From NCBI GenBank assembly GCA_002868905.1, contig PKUA01000004.1, positions 1-64,000 of the forward strand: a DNA stretch of 64,000 bases, read 5' to 3'. Source of the stretch: Desulfuromonas sp. GTDB lineage: Bacteria; Desulfobacterota; Desulfuromonadia; Desulfuromonadales; Geothermobacteraceae. The position numbers and the translations under genes are program-made. Shown one piece after another: positions 33,125-42,429 of the stretch. The notes under the pieces are model-generated. The model worked only from the letters and a program-made list of their open reading frames with translations, did not search any database and was not told the origin of the DNA. How positions within the stretch are numbered: the stretch's first letter is position 1; the number at the start of each line of letters is the position of its first letter.

Positions 33125-34894
33125 GTGGTTGATTGGCTTTGCTCCCGAATTTGCTTGATCGTTATACTCTTGATTCTTCCCGCCTTGTCCTTTGCCAGCG
33201 GCCTTAGTGACTTGAAACACGACTTCGCTCCCATCGATGGGGTGGTCGTCATGCCCGTCAGTGGCGAGTTCCTGGTCGATCTCGACGCAGCGCGTGGATT
33301 GGCGGTTGGCGACCTGCTTGCGGTGGTTGAGTCGGGCGAGCCGATCGTCCACCCGGTCACCGGCGAGTTGTTGGGACGGGTGGAGCAGGTCAAGGGATTG
33401 CTGCAGGTGACGCGAGTCAAAACCGGTTACTCCTATGCTCGGCCACTCGGGAAAACGGGGCAGTTGATCAAGGGGGACAAGATCCGCCGGTTTGCCAATG
33501 TCAGGACGGCGTTCTGGGACTATGACGGTGCGGGGGAAACTTTTTTTGCAAATTTAAAGCAGGCACTTCCTGATCTTGACTGGCAAAATTATGCGACCGC
33601 CCAGTCGAGTCGCCCACCGCAGCCGAAACCGTTGCCGGGGGGAGATCCTCCGCTGGTCTTCATCCTCCGCGCCGGAGAGCTCCAGGTACGCGGCGCCTCG
33701 TTTGAGGTGATCCGGTCCTACCCGGACGTGGCACAGGGAACGATCGAAACAGCACCGTCGCCTGAAAAACAACAGCCTGTCGCCACTTCCAAGGACAAAG
33801 TGGTACCAAATGTTGTTCCACCCAAGACTCCGACGGCTTCTGCCGTGAACGTTCCGGCTGTCAGGACCGAGGCGCCTGCCACAGGCATCATCGTTAAGCA
33901 GCAACAGGCCAGGCAGGGTCTCTGGGATTTGCGTAAAATGCGTGGTGATGCTGTCGGGATTGAGGTCGTCGACCTCGACGGAGACAGCCAACTGGAAACT
34001 GCGATTTTATTCCGCGATCATCTTGAGGTTGGTCGTTATTATGACGGTAACTATCAGGGGGTGGACAGGTTCGATTTGCCCTCCTTTGCCAAAGGGGTTG
34101 CTCTCGACGGTATCGACCTGGACGGCGATGGTAAGGTCGAGCTGTATCTCTCCCTGGTGAAGGATTTCAAATCGGAGTCTCTCGTTGTCGGACTGTCCGG
34201 CGGAGTGTTGCAGGTCAGGCAGGACAATATTCCTTTCCTGATGCGCCGTTTGATCATGCCGGATGGCGAAAAGATTCTCCTCGGGCAACAGCTTGAGGGT
34301 GGAAGCCGGATCTACGGCAGCAATATCTACCGGCTGGAAAACGTCGGCGGCCGGGTGACCAGCAGTGGCCGGTTTCAGTATCCGTGGCGTGCCACCCTCT
34401 TCGGCCTGCAACCTTTTCAGGTCGATGCCTCAGGGCTTCAATTCGCCAACCTCGGCACCGACCAGATCCTGCAGGTGCTGCTCCCCAACGGGGATATCGT
34501 GTGGGAGAGTTCCCAGGAGTATGGTGGAACCACGGTCGGTTTTGACATCGTTGATAATCCAGGCGGTGCTTCCTATGCGACGGAGCAGATTTTGATCAAG
34601 CCCCGCATCGAACCTGGCCCGGATGGGCTGCTGCTGGTCCCGCAAAACGATGGCAAGAGTTTTACCAGCCTGCTCTCCAATTTCGGGCCGAGTCGCCTGA
34701 TCGCCTTGCGTTGGCAGGATGGGCGGCTGCAGGAAGCCTGGAAAACGACCGATCAGGAAGGTGGGATGGTCGATTTTCGACTGGCCGATGCCGACAACGA
34801 CGGTACCGACGAGCTGGTGATCGCGGTGATCGACAGCACCCCGGGAGCCATGAGCAAAGGGCAGGGGCGTGTGGTGGTGTTTGAATTGCCGTGA
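33125..34894 (+). CDS. secreted FG-GAP/VCBS-repeat protein
   Basis: 589 residues. I choose GTG 33125, six bases after GGAGG, which gives a clean signal peptide (CLIVILLILPALSFASG). Residues 25-130 look like a beta-rich domain on vessel surface proteins (DGVVVMPVSGEFLVDLDAARGL). A Pro/Ala/Lys-rich linker around 210-260 follows. The C-terminal half has FG-GAP-like calcium motifs: VDLDGDSQLETAI, IDLDGDGKVELYL and ADADNDGTDELVI. It probably sits in the periplasm or outer membrane; function unknown. Confidence 0.75.
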   Translation: MVDWLCSRICLIVILLILPALSFASGLSDLKHDFAPIDGVVVMPVSGEFLVDLDAARGLAVGDLLAVVESGEPIVHPVTGELLGRVEQVKGLLQVTRVKTGYSYARPLGKTGQLIKGDKIRRFANVRTAFWDYDGAGETFFANLKQALPDLDWQNYATAQSSRPPQPKPLPGGDPPLVFILRAGELQVRGASFEVIRSYPDVAQGTIETAPSPEKQQPVATSKDKVVPNVVPPKTPTASAVNVPAVRTEAPATGIIVKQQQARQGLWDLRKMRGDAVGIEVVDLDGDSQLETAILFRDHLEVGRYYDGNYQGVDRFDLPSFAKGVALDGIDLDGDGKVELYLSLVKDFKSESLVVGLSGGVLQVRQDNIPFLMRRLIMPDGEKILLGQQLEGGSRIYGSNIYRLENVGGRVTSSGRFQYPWRATLFGLQPFQVDASGLQFANLGTDQILQVLLPNGDIVWESSQEYGGTTVGFDIVDNPGGASYATEQILIKPRIEPGPDGLLLVPQNDGKSFTSLLSNFGPSRLIALRWQDGRLQEAWKTTDQEGGMVDFRLADADNDGTDELVIAVIDSTPGAMSKGQGRVVVFELP

Positions 34895-34906
34895 TTTGAT
34901 TATTTT

Positions 34907-35034
34907 GTAGAGACGTAGCATGCTACGTCTCTACTCCGTTTATCCCCCACGAGATTGTTTTTTATGCGTTGTAGAGACGGGTCGGTGACCCGTCTCACCG
35001 ATCATCATGAGACGTCCCGGCGGGACGTCTCTAC
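34907..35034. repeat. cluster of GTAGAGACG palindromic hairpins, cluster 2
   Basis: Three palindromes: 34907-34934, identical to the unit at 16112-16139; 34971-34998 (GAGACGGGTC-GGT-GACCCGTCTC); and 35009-35034 (GAGACGTCCC-GGC-GGGACGTCTC). The last two form an outward-bounded dimer. As in cluster 1, the outer bases are constant and the inner pairs covary. It lies between the convergent FG-GAP and dnaE2 genes. Confidence 0.9.
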
Positions 35035-35067
35035 AGTTTCACCTCACACAGACGTTCGTCTGAACCA

Positions 35068-38000
35068 TCAATCCAAAAAACCGACCCAATCGACGGTCAC
35101 CGTCGGCACGTCGAACTCCGCTTCGACCTTCCCCTTGAGCAGGTAGGGGCGGGGCAGACCGAGCTGGCGGCAGTAGCGGTCATAGATAGCCGGGAAAAAG
35201 GTTGTTTCGTAGATTGCCGACTCGTCTTCGAAGGTGATGAATTGCATCGGCTGGTCGTGTTTGGTCTGCACGGTTTTCCCGGTGACCCACCAGCCGGCCA
35301 GAGTAATCCGCTTGCCGACCCGGCGCGGGATCTCCCGCGCCGGAATGGCTCCGGCGGCGAGGATGGCGTCGCGCCAGGGGGCCAGTGGGTGCTCCGTAGG
35401 AACGAACCCGAGCACCTCTTGCTCCTGCCGGTGTCGCTCCCGTTCGTCCAGCGGCGGCAACGTCGGTCCGGAGTCGACTGTCACGCCGAAGTTGAGACTG
35501 CCGGATGTGTGCTGCCGTTCGGCGGCAAGGGCTTGCCAGAGCAGCTCAGGGCGGCGTTCGGGCGCTTCGATCCGGTCGAAGCAGCCAGATTTGATCAAGG
35601 TCCGAACCTGGTCCGTCGGCAGGGAGGTTCGCACCAGAACGTCGGCGAAAGAGGTAAACGGCCCTTGTCGTTCCCTCTCGCGGATTAGCTCCTGCAGGTC
35701 GTTCTGGCGTAATCCCGCAACCTGCATCAGGCCGATCCGGACTTCTCTGCCACGGCCGGTGTACTGCCAGTCGCTGGCGTTGATGTCGGGCGGGGTGATG
35801 ACGAGGCCGAGGCGCCGACACTCGGAGAGGTAGGCGGAGGCGGAATAATATCCTCCCTGATTGCTGATCACCGCCGCCATGAACTCGGCCGGGTAGTTCG
35901 CCTTGAGCCAGGCCGATTTGCAGCTGACCAGAGCGTAGGATGCGGAGTGCGGCTTGCAGAAGGAGTAGCCGCCGAAGGAGAGAATCTGCTCCCAGACCTC
36001 GTCGAGCAGCGGTGTTCCCAGTCCGTTGTCTCTTCCCCCGGCGTAGAAGCGCTGGCGGTAATCCTCCAGGTTCTTCCCCTTGTGCTTATAACTGATGATT
36101 TTGCGCAGTTGGTCGCCGTGGTAGGGGTCGAAACCGGCCAGTGCCATCGCCATCTGGGTGATCTGCTCCTGGTAGACCGCTATACCGTAGGTCTCGGCGA
36201 GTACCGGATCGAGCAGTGGGTGCAAGGAACGCCACGGCTTGCCCCGCATGCGGGCGACGAATTCGAGGATGAAACGGTTGGCGGCCGGCCGGATAATCGA
36301 GCTGGCCATCACCAGATGCTCGAACAGGGCGTCCGGGGAGATGCCCGCGCCTGTTTCCGGTCCGAACATCCGGCGTAGCAGCTGGCGGGTGGCGGGCGAC
36401 TCGATGTAAAAGCAGCCCATGCTGGCGCCGCGACAGAGCAGTTCGCGGGTGGTCGGGTCGTCGAGCGGCCGCCAGGCGCCGTAGTCGATCCGGTTGCCGG
36501 TGTTGTGTTCGATGGCGGCCAGCGCGTCGCGGATCACCGCCAGGGAGCGGTTGCCGAGCAGGTCGATTTTGACCAGTCCGGCCATCTCCGCCTGATCCTT
36601 TTCCCACTGGATGACCGGCAGCCCCTTGGCGCTGACTTCGATCGGGACATGGTTGCGGATCTCGTCCGGAACGATCACCAGGCCGCCGCAATGCAGGCCG
36701 AGATGCCGAAGCTGCCGTCGCATCCGGGCCGCGATGCGCAAAATGAGCGGCCAGTCCCCCTGCAGGGTTTCGCCGCGGAACAAGGGGTGTTCATTGATCG
36801 CCGCCAGGGCCTGAGAAGCTCGCCAGTAGCCGGAGATGCGACGGGTTACCTGTTTGATCTCCAGGGCCGGAACGCCGAAGACCTTGGCGACCTCGCGCAG
36901 GGCCGAGCGCCCTTTGTAGCCGATCTGGTTGGCGACCATGGCGGCACGCTGCGCGCCGTAACGGGCAAAGGCGGCATCGAGAACACGGTCCCGCTCGTCC
37001 CAGGGGAAGTCGACGTCGATGTCGGGGTGGTCGAGACGGCCCGGATTGAGAAACCGCTCGAAGAAGAGGTTGAAGCGTAGCGGGTCGACATGGGTGATGC
37101 CGAGGGAGTAGGCGACCAGAGAGGCGGCGGCACTGCCGCGACCGCAGGTCCGCGGGGAGTGGCGGACCAGCTCGGCCACCACCAGGAAATAGTGGGCGAA
37201 CTGCTTGTCGCGGATGATGGCGAATTCTTTGCGTAACCGGTCGCGGATCGCCGTATCGACCTGGCCATAGCGTCGTTTCGCCCCTTCCAGTGTGCGTCGC
37301 TGTAAGTGAAACAGGGCCCGGCTGTCACGCATGTCGCGATAGCGGGGAAAGATAGTGGCGGGGTTGTCCCAGTCGGCCGCGCAGCGGTCGGTGATCCTGG
37401 CGCAGTTGGCGATAGCGTCCGGGCAGTGGGGGAAGCGCTCCTGCACCTGTTCCGGGTTGAGAAAGCGGTCGCTGCGGGTGGCGTGGGTGGCCGGATCGAG
37501 CTGATCGAGGGTGGTGTTGCCGGCGATGGCTCGCAGCACGCGGTGCAGGTCGAAATCGTCATCGGCGAGCAGCACCGACCGGCAGGTGGCGACCGGCGGG
37601 AGGTCGAGTTGCCGGGCGAGGCGGAGCGCGGCGTGCATCTGGTGACCGGGTGAAAGTTCGACGTAGAGTTCCCCTTTGCAACTGGGGCGGAGGGTTTGCA
37701 GCAGCTGCGGGTGGTCACTGAAGATGACCATGCCCTGGCGGTGGTGAAGCAATCCCGCAGCCAGGTCGAAGGCGGGATCACAGTGCAGCTTCGAGATGAG
37801 GTGGCAGAGGTTCGCGTAGCCGGTCCGGTTCATCGCCAGGGCCACGGCCCGCATGGAGCCATGAACCAGTTCACTGCCGACCAGCGGTGAGATATTGTGC
37901 TCCCGGGCGGCCCGGAGGAAGTGCGGGATACCGTAAAGGCCGTTGCGGTCGGTCAGGGCGAGGTGGCGCATGCCGGCGTCACGGGCGCAGCGACACAGTT

Positions 38001-38070
38001 CGTCCGGGGTGTGAATCCCCCAGTTGGGGGAGTAGCAGGAGTGCACGTGCAGGTGGGCAAACATGCTCAT
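35068..38070 (-). CDS. dnaE2: error-prone DNA polymerase DnaE2 (ImuC)
   Basis: 1000 residues. The N-terminal PHP domain starts HLHVHSCYSPNWGIHTPDEL and has LALTDRNGLYGI. The polymerase palm has the catalytic acids in PDIDVDFPWDERD. EQITQMAMALAGFDP and SYALVSCKSAWLKANYPAEF are C-family motifs, and an OB domain ends the chain. The length matches DnaE2/ImuC, shorter than replicative DnaE. Its start overlaps imuB by four bases. It performs translesion synthesis in the SOS response. Confidence 0.92.
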   Translation of the reverse strand: MSMFAHLHVHSCYSPNWGIHTPDELCRCARDAGMRHLALTDRNGLYGIPHFLRAAREHNISPLVGSELVHGSMRAVALAMNRTGYANLCHLISKLHCDPAFDLAAGLLHHRQGMVIFSDHPQLLQTLRPSCKGELYVELSPGHQMHAALRLARQLDLPPVATCRSVLLADDDFDLHRVLRAIAGNTTLDQLDPATHATRSDRFLNPEQVQERFPHCPDAIANCARITDRCAADWDNPATIFPRYRDMRDSRALFHLQRRTLEGAKRRYGQVDTAIRDRLRKEFAIIRDKQFAHYFLVVAELVRHSPRTCGRGSAAASLVAYSLGITHVDPLRFNLFFERFLNPGRLDHPDIDVDFPWDERDRVLDAAFARYGAQRAAMVANQIGYKGRSALREVAKVFGVPALEIKQVTRRISGYWRASQALAAINEHPLFRGETLQGDWPLILRIAARMRRQLRHLGLHCGGLVIVPDEIRNHVPIEVSAKGLPVIQWEKDQAEMAGLVKIDLLGNRSLAVIRDALAAIEHNTGNRIDYGAWRPLDDPTTRELLCRGASMGCFYIESPATRQLLRRMFGPETGAGISPDALFEHLVMASSIIRPAANRFILEFVARMRGKPWRSLHPLLDPVLAETYGIAVYQEQITQMAMALAGFDPYHGDQLRKIISYKHKGKNLEDYRQRFYAGGRDNGLGTPLLDEVWEQILSFGGYSFCKPHSASYALVSCKSAWLKANYPAEFMAAVISNQGGYYSASAYLSECRRLGLVITPPDINASDWQYTGRGREVRIGLMQVAGLRQNDLQELIRERERQGPFTSFADVLVRTSLPTDQVRTLIKSGCFDRIEAPERRPELLWQALAAERQHTSGSLNFGVTVDSGPTLPPLDERERHRQEQEVLGFVPTEHPLAPWRDAILAAGAIPAREIPRRVGKRITLAGWWVTGKTVQTKHDQPMQFITFEDESAIYETTFFPAIYDRYCRQLGLPRPYLLKGKVEAEFDVPTVTVDWVGFLD

Positions 38071-39230
38071 GCCGATACGGTCGCGAGGGCGCGTCCGCGC
38101 TGCACGATCTGCAAGCCGTATTTGCTCCGCAACTGGTCGAGTCCCTCCTGGAGCATGCTGTGCCGGCTTCGGGGGGCATCGAACAGGGAGAGTTGCGTCG
38201 GTGACAACAGTTCAAGGCAATCGAATCGCATGGCGCGAACCTGGGTGCGTCGCTCCCGGCATGTCTGCAGCAGACTGTCGGCGGCGATGAGCAGGATGGA
38301 ATCATCACAGGTCGGCGGCGTAAGTTGGAGGGTGCGGCAGTGGTTGACCCCGTCGATGTAATCGAGACAGAGCTGCAGTTTCTGACAGGAGAGCCGACGT
38401 TGCCGCAACAGCAGGCCGCACTCCTCGACCTGGCGACAGAGTTCGGCCTGCAGCAACAGCTCGCTGTTGGTTGAACGGGGGAGAATGCTGCCGGCGTTGA
38501 TCCGGGGTTGTGTACGACGCGGTGTTACCGGGGAAAAATCGATTCCGCGGGCTCGTTGGTACAACAGGGGGGCGAACGGTCCGACGACCGGAGCGAGCTG
38601 GGGGAGATCGAGCCGGGCCAGTTCGCTGATCTGGCGGAGGTTCAGTTCGTCGAGCAGGGTCCGCTGTCGTTTGTGGCCGATCCCCGGCAGCAGGGTGATC
38701 GGCAGCGGGGCAATGAACGCACCTTCGCTGCCGGGGAAGACGTCGCAGACTCCCGGGCGATGCAGGTAGCCGGCGGCGATGCGAGAGACCAGCTTGTTGC
38801 CGGCGACGCCGACCTGGCCGTCGAGGCGGAACCGCTGCCGGATATCGCGGTCGAGCCGGGCGGCGGCGTCGCGCCCCGGACCGAGCAGGCGGCTGCTGCC
38901 GCTCAGGTCAAGGAACAGGCGGCCGCCACCGGCCGGTTCCCAGACCGGGGTGTAGTCGCCGACCAGACGTTCCAGGGCCTGGCTGGCGCGACCCAGCAGC
39001 ACGGGGTCGGGCAGCAGCAGTTGCAGGCGGGGGCAGCGGCGCAGGGCGCGATGCAACGGCATCCCCGGCCAGACCCCGTCCTGTTCCGCCTCGGCCGAGG
39101 CGGCGACGAGAAGGGCCCGGTCCGAATGGGCGGGCGCGATGGCGACCGGCCGTTCGCGCAACTCGGGGCGCGCGACCCGGGCGACGGCGATCGGAAAACG
39201 GGGAATAGCGAGATGGAGAATGGCAGGCAT
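38067..39230 (-). CDS. imuB: ImuB-like Y-family polymerase homologue
   Basis: 387 residues, Y-family fold but with catalytic acids missing: the usual D-M-D-A-F-F opening is replaced by LAIPRFPIAVAR and the second acidic pair by FLDLSGSS (Asp without the following Glu). The helix-hairpin-helix LPGIGHKRQRTLLDEL is kept. A clamp-binding QLSLF occurs near the C-terminus (PTQLSLFDAP). This is what is expected of ImuB, an inactive hub tying DnaE2 to the beta clamp. It sits between lexA and dnaE2. Confidence 0.88.
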   Translation of the reverse strand: MPAILHLAIPRFPIAVARVARPELRERPVAIAPAHSDRALLVAASAEAEQDGVWPGMPLHRALRRCPRLQLLLPDPVLLGRASQALERLVGDYTPVWEPAGGGRLFLDLSGSSRLLGPGRDAAARLDRDIRQRFRLDGQVGVAGNKLVSRIAAGYLHRPGVCDVFPGSEGAFIAPLPITLLPGIGHKRQRTLLDELNLRQISELARLDLPQLAPVVGPFAPLLYQRARGIDFSPVTPRRTQPRINAGSILPRSTNSELLLQAELCRQVEECGLLLRQRRLSCQKLQLCLDYIDGVNHCRTLQLTPPTCDDSILLIAADSLLQTCRERRTQVRAMRFDCLELLSPTQLSLFDAPRSRHSMLQEGLDQLRSKYGLQIVQRGRALATVSA

Positions 39231-39250
39231 GACGGCACCGGCGGTGGATT

Positions 39251-39856
39251 TCAGGCGCAGTGACGGATAACCCCGACCACCACTCCTTCGATCTGCAGGT
39301 CGGTATCGGCAGGAACGATCAGGGGTTGCAGGGTCGGGTTGGCCGGGTGGAGTTCGACGCGGTCCCCGCGGTGTTGTAACCGCTTGACGGTCGCCTCTCC
39401 GTCGAGCAGGGCGACGACGATCTGCCCGTTGGTGGCAGTCGCCTGCTTGCGTACCACGACGTAGTCGCCGTCGAGGATGCCGTCGCCGATCATAGAATCT
39501 CCCATGACCCGCAGCACGAAGTGCTCGCCCGTCCCGACCATGGAGGCGGGGATGTCGAGGGTGTCAGGCGTGGTGATTGCCTCGATCGGTCGGCCGGCGG
39601 CGACTGTGCCGACCAGCGGCAGCTCAAGTGAGCCGCTTCTGGTCCGTGATGCGGCCGGGCGGAGGGAGCGGCGGGCGTTCCAGTCACGTTGCAGGTGGCC
39701 GCCACGTTGCAGGCGAACCAGGTAGTTCTGCACCGTGCCGAGAGAGCGGAAGCCGAAAGCGTCGGCGATCTCCTGCTGCGACGGTGCGTAGCCGTGCCGG
39801 TCGCGGAAGCCGGTAATAAAGTCGAGCAGTTGTTTTTGTTTCGGGGTGAGCGACAT
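39251..39856 (-). CDS. lexA: LexA repressor of the mutagenesis cassette
   Basis: 201 residues. N-terminal winged helix (YAPSQQEIADAFGFRSLGTVQ), cleavage site Ala-Gly in GTVAAGRPIEA, catalytic Ser in VMGDSMIGDGI and Lys in GEATVKRL. All autocleavage parts are present. It is the first gene of the lexA-imuB-dnaE2 operon, 20 bases before imuB, and probably represses it through the direct repeat just upstream. The genome may hold another LexA. Confidence 0.92.
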   Translation of the reverse strand: MSLTPKQKQLLDFITGFRDRHGYAPSQQEIADAFGFRSLGTVQNYLVRLQRGGHLQRDWNARRSLRPAASRTRSGSLELPLVGTVAAGRPIEAITTPDTLDIPASMVGTGEHFVLRVMGDSMIGDGILDGDYVVVRKQATATNGQIVVALLDGEATVKRLQHRGDRVELHPANPTLQPLIVPADTDLQIEGVVVGVIRHCA

Positions 39857-39889
39857 GGTGCATCCTTTGTATCGGTTGATTCAAGGATA

Positions 39890-39909
39890 TGCGTAAGTTT
39901 TGCGTAAGT
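39890..39909 (-). promoter_or_regulatory. candidate LexA operator (direct repeat, 11-bp period)
   Basis: TGCGTAAGT occurs at 39890-39898 and again at 39901-39909, exactly 11 bases apart (ACTTACGCA on the lexA strand). It lies 34-53 bases before the lexA start, where a self-repressing operator would be. A direct repeat with this period recalls the GTTC-N7-GTTC operators of alpha-proteobacterial LexA, though the bases differ. No second copy was noticed. Confidence 0.45.
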
Positions 39910-39959
39910 CAATAGGGCAAGGGATAATTTGTGGTGAGTTATGGAGAGAGTCAGGGTCA

Positions 39960-40110
39960 AAGTCCAACACCGTCGGGTCTCGGCCCGACAGCCGACCTAC
40001 TTTTTGTCAAAGACGGCAACAAAAAGTAGGCAAAAAATGCCGTCGCCCGCGGCGGGCATGTCGTGTGCGAAGCTCGCCAACTTTTTTGACCGACTTACGA
40101 ACCGACAAGA
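39960..40110 (+). repeat. hairpin-bearing intergenic repeat, forward copy
   Basis: The unit contains GTCGGG/CCCGAC near 39975, then CTACTTTTTGT paired with ACAAAAAGTAG, followed by GTCGCCCGCGGCGGGCATG and a CGCCAACTTTT end. The reverse copy at 40314-40442 has the same block order with a different hairpin (CCTCTTTTG/CAAAAGAGG). Frames across it are often annotated as small proteins, which I doubt. Confidence 0.7.
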
Positions 40111-40313
40111 CCCTTCCTCTTTTCACCAATGGCGAGGGCTTTTCGATGGCCCTCGCTCGGGTGTGCAATCGGTGTCCGATCAATGAAACGTCGATGTTAA
40201 CTTATTTGTGCCTGTGAAAGAGGCAGGATGCGGCCGGAACGGCCCGGGGCCCAAACCCGAACGGGCCCCGTCGATGCGGAGAAATGGCACCCCCCTGGTT
40301 AATAAACAGCGAT

Positions 40314-40442
40314 GTTGAAAAGTGGCGACAGTCACCCGCGAATGCCATGCTCGCCGCGGGCGAAAGGCCCTTTTCTGCATCCTCTTTTGGGCCAGCAAAA
40401 GAGGATGGCGTCCGGCGGGACGCGACCCGCCGACTTTGATTT
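40314..40442 (-). repeat. hairpin-bearing intergenic repeat, reverse copy
   Basis: Read on the minus strand: TCAAAGTCGGCGGGTCGCG, then ATCCTCTTTTG/CAAAAGAGGAT, GCAGAAAAGGGCC, CGCCCGCGGCGAGCATGGC and CGCCACTTTT. Block order and core GCCCGCGGCG-GCATG equal the forward copy. Confidence 0.7.
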
Positions 40443-40611
40443 GCCTGATGTTGTAACAGTTGCTTTGCCAAACTGATTTTTTTGAAAAACAGTAGGATGG
40501 AGTACGACTGTTTTTGTGCTTAACACACATAAGTAAGAACAATTGACAGTTCCCGATGCGCCCGATACATTCGACCCACCAGACTCGAAAAAGAGAAAAG
40601 GGAGAAAAACC

Positions 40612-42408
40612 ATGAATAATAATGACATGCTGCAATGGAACCTGTCCCCCCTCTACACCGCCCCGGACGATCCCGCCTGGGACCAGGACCTGCAGGAGGC
40701 GACGCGCCTGGCCGGGCAATTCCGGAAGGACTATCGCGGGAAGATGGGCAGTCCGGACCTGGACGCTGACACTCTCGCCTCCGCCCTGGAGGATTACCAG
40801 CAGCTGCAACGCAAGGTGTTGTTGCCGTATCTCTATGCCCAGCTCCTTTTTTCCGGCGACAGCGAGCCGGATCAGCACAAGCGCCTGGTCGCCAAGGTGC
40901 GGGAAGTCTGGGGAGGGATCACCGAGCAGACCCTGTTCTTTGAACTGGAGCTGCTGCAATTGGAGGAAGATCACTTCAATGGTTTGCTCAAGACGGACCA
41001 GGTGTCGCCATCCACCCATTACCTGCAGCAACTTCGCGCCCATGCCCCCTACACCCTGCAGGAGGAGGTCGAACAGGCGCTGAAGCGCAAGGATCTCTCC
41101 GGGCGGGAGGCGTTCGTCCAGCTGTTCGACGAGCTGACCAGCAGCCTCAGCTACCGTTTCCGGATGCCGGGAGAGGGAGAGGAGCGCGACGTCAGCGGGG
41201 AAGAACTGCTCGGTCTGCTCTACCACCCGGACAGAGCAGCGCGGCGTGACGCGTTCACCACTTTCCTGCAGAAACACGCGGACAATGCCCTGGTGCTGAC
41301 CAGTTGCTTTAACAATATCCTGCTCGACCACGGCAAGGAGGCGGAGCTACGGAGCTACCCCGATCTGATGACCCCGACCCATCTGTCAAGCGAGACCGAA
41401 CCGGAGATGGTCGAGCGGATGATGGCAGTCACAGAGGAGAACGTCGGCCTGGCCCAGGACTACTTTGCCCTGAAGCGACAGCTGCTCGACCTGCCGGAAC
41501 TGTACAACACCGACCTGTATGCCCCGGTCGGCAATTCCGGGCGCACCTTCACCATCGACGAGGCCCGTACCCTGGTTCACGATGCCTTCGCCAGCTTTTC
41601 CCCCCGCATGGCAGAGATGGCCGACGGGTTTTTTGCCGAGCGGCGCGTCGATGTCCTGCCGCGTCCCGGCAAGAGCGGCGGCGCCTTCTGCATGGGGATG
41701 ATGCCGGGCTATCTCCCTTACGTGCTGCTCAACTTCACCGGAACCCTGCGGGACGTCTCGACCCTGGCCCACGAGTTCGGCCACGGCATCCATTCAAGCC
41801 TCTCCCAGGGGCAGAACCTGTTTCAGTATCACGCCCCGTTGCCTCTGGCGGAGACGGCGAGCGTATTCGGCGAGATGTTGCTGACCCGGCACCTGCTCGA
41901 CCGGGAGAACGACCGACAGGTCAAGATCGAGCTGCTCTGCGCCAAACTCGAGGATATCATCGCCACCACTTTCCGCCAGACGGTGCTGACCCGGTTTGAG
42001 CAGGTGGCGCACCGTCAGCGCGGTGAGGGGCTGCTCTCCTCCGAGCAGCTCTGCGAGCTCTGGTGGAGTGAGAACGCCAAGCTGTTCGGTGACCAGGTGA
42101 CCATGATCGAGCCGTACCGCTGGGGGTGGAGCTACATCAGCCATTTCATCCATGCCCGTTTCTACTGCTACTCCTATGTCTTCGGCGAGCTTCTCGTTCT
42201 GGCGCTCTATCAGAAGTATCTCGAGGAGGGGGAGAGTTTCGTGCCGAAATATCTCGAACTGCTGTCGCAGGGGGGGAGCGCCAAGCCACAGGCTATGCTT
42301 GATCCGCTTGGCATTGACCTGTCGAGTCCCGATTTCTGGCAGAAAGGGTACGACTTCGTCCGGAGTCTACTCGATGAACTACGCGGATTGTTGCAACAGA
42401 ACGACTGA
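40612..42408 (+). CDS. pepF: oligoendopeptidase F (M3 family)
   Basis: 598 residues from ATG 40612, after GGGAGAAAAACC. The zinc site is TLAHEFGHGIHSSLSQ, with the third ligand in ETASVFGEML; YRWGWSYISHFIHARFYCYSY is the substrate-binding region of M3B enzymes. It cleaves short peptides in the cytoplasm. It converges on the asparaginase-like gene with 21 bases between stops. A frame upstream of the chosen start exists but without a ribosome site. Confidence 0.9.
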   Translation: MNNNDMLQWNLSPLYTAPDDPAWDQDLQEATRLAGQFRKDYRGKMGSPDLDADTLASALEDYQQLQRKVLLPYLYAQLLFSGDSEPDQHKRLVAKVREVWGGITEQTLFFELELLQLEEDHFNGLLKTDQVSPSTHYLQQLRAHAPYTLQEEVEQALKRKDLSGREAFVQLFDELTSSLSYRFRMPGEGEERDVSGEELLGLLYHPDRAARRDAFTTFLQKHADNALVLTSCFNNILLDHGKEAELRSYPDLMTPTHLSSETEPEMVERMMAVTEENVGLAQDYFALKRQLLDLPELYNTDLYAPVGNSGRTFTIDEARTLVHDAFASFSPRMAEMADGFFAERRVDVLPRPGKSGGAFCMGMMPGYLPYVLLNFTGTLRDVSTLAHEFGHGIHSSLSQGQNLFQYHAPLPLAETASVFGEMLLTRHLLDRENDRQVKIELLCAKLEDIIATTFRQTVLTRFEQVAHRQRGEGLLSSEQLCELWWSENAKLFGDQVTMIEPYRWGWSYISHFIHARFYCYSYVFGELLVLALYQKYLEEGESFVPKYLELLSQGGSAKPQAMLDPLGIDLSSPDFWQKGYDFVRSLLDELRGLLQQND

Positions 42409-42429
42409 GACGAGTCGGGGGCCCCGGCG

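Larger units (their letters stand above)
39857..40611. other. intergenic region between lexA and pepF
   Basis: 755 bases without a supportable gene. Short frames exist on both strands but follow repeat sequence. It holds the LexA operator candidate, two inverted copies of a repeat family (39960-40110 and 40314-40442) and the pepF leader. Confidence 0.6.

Noticed and set aside
39900-40217. Small plus-strand frame in the lexA-pepF gap
   Set aside because: It follows a repeat unit whose conservation is in hairpin arms and not in codons.
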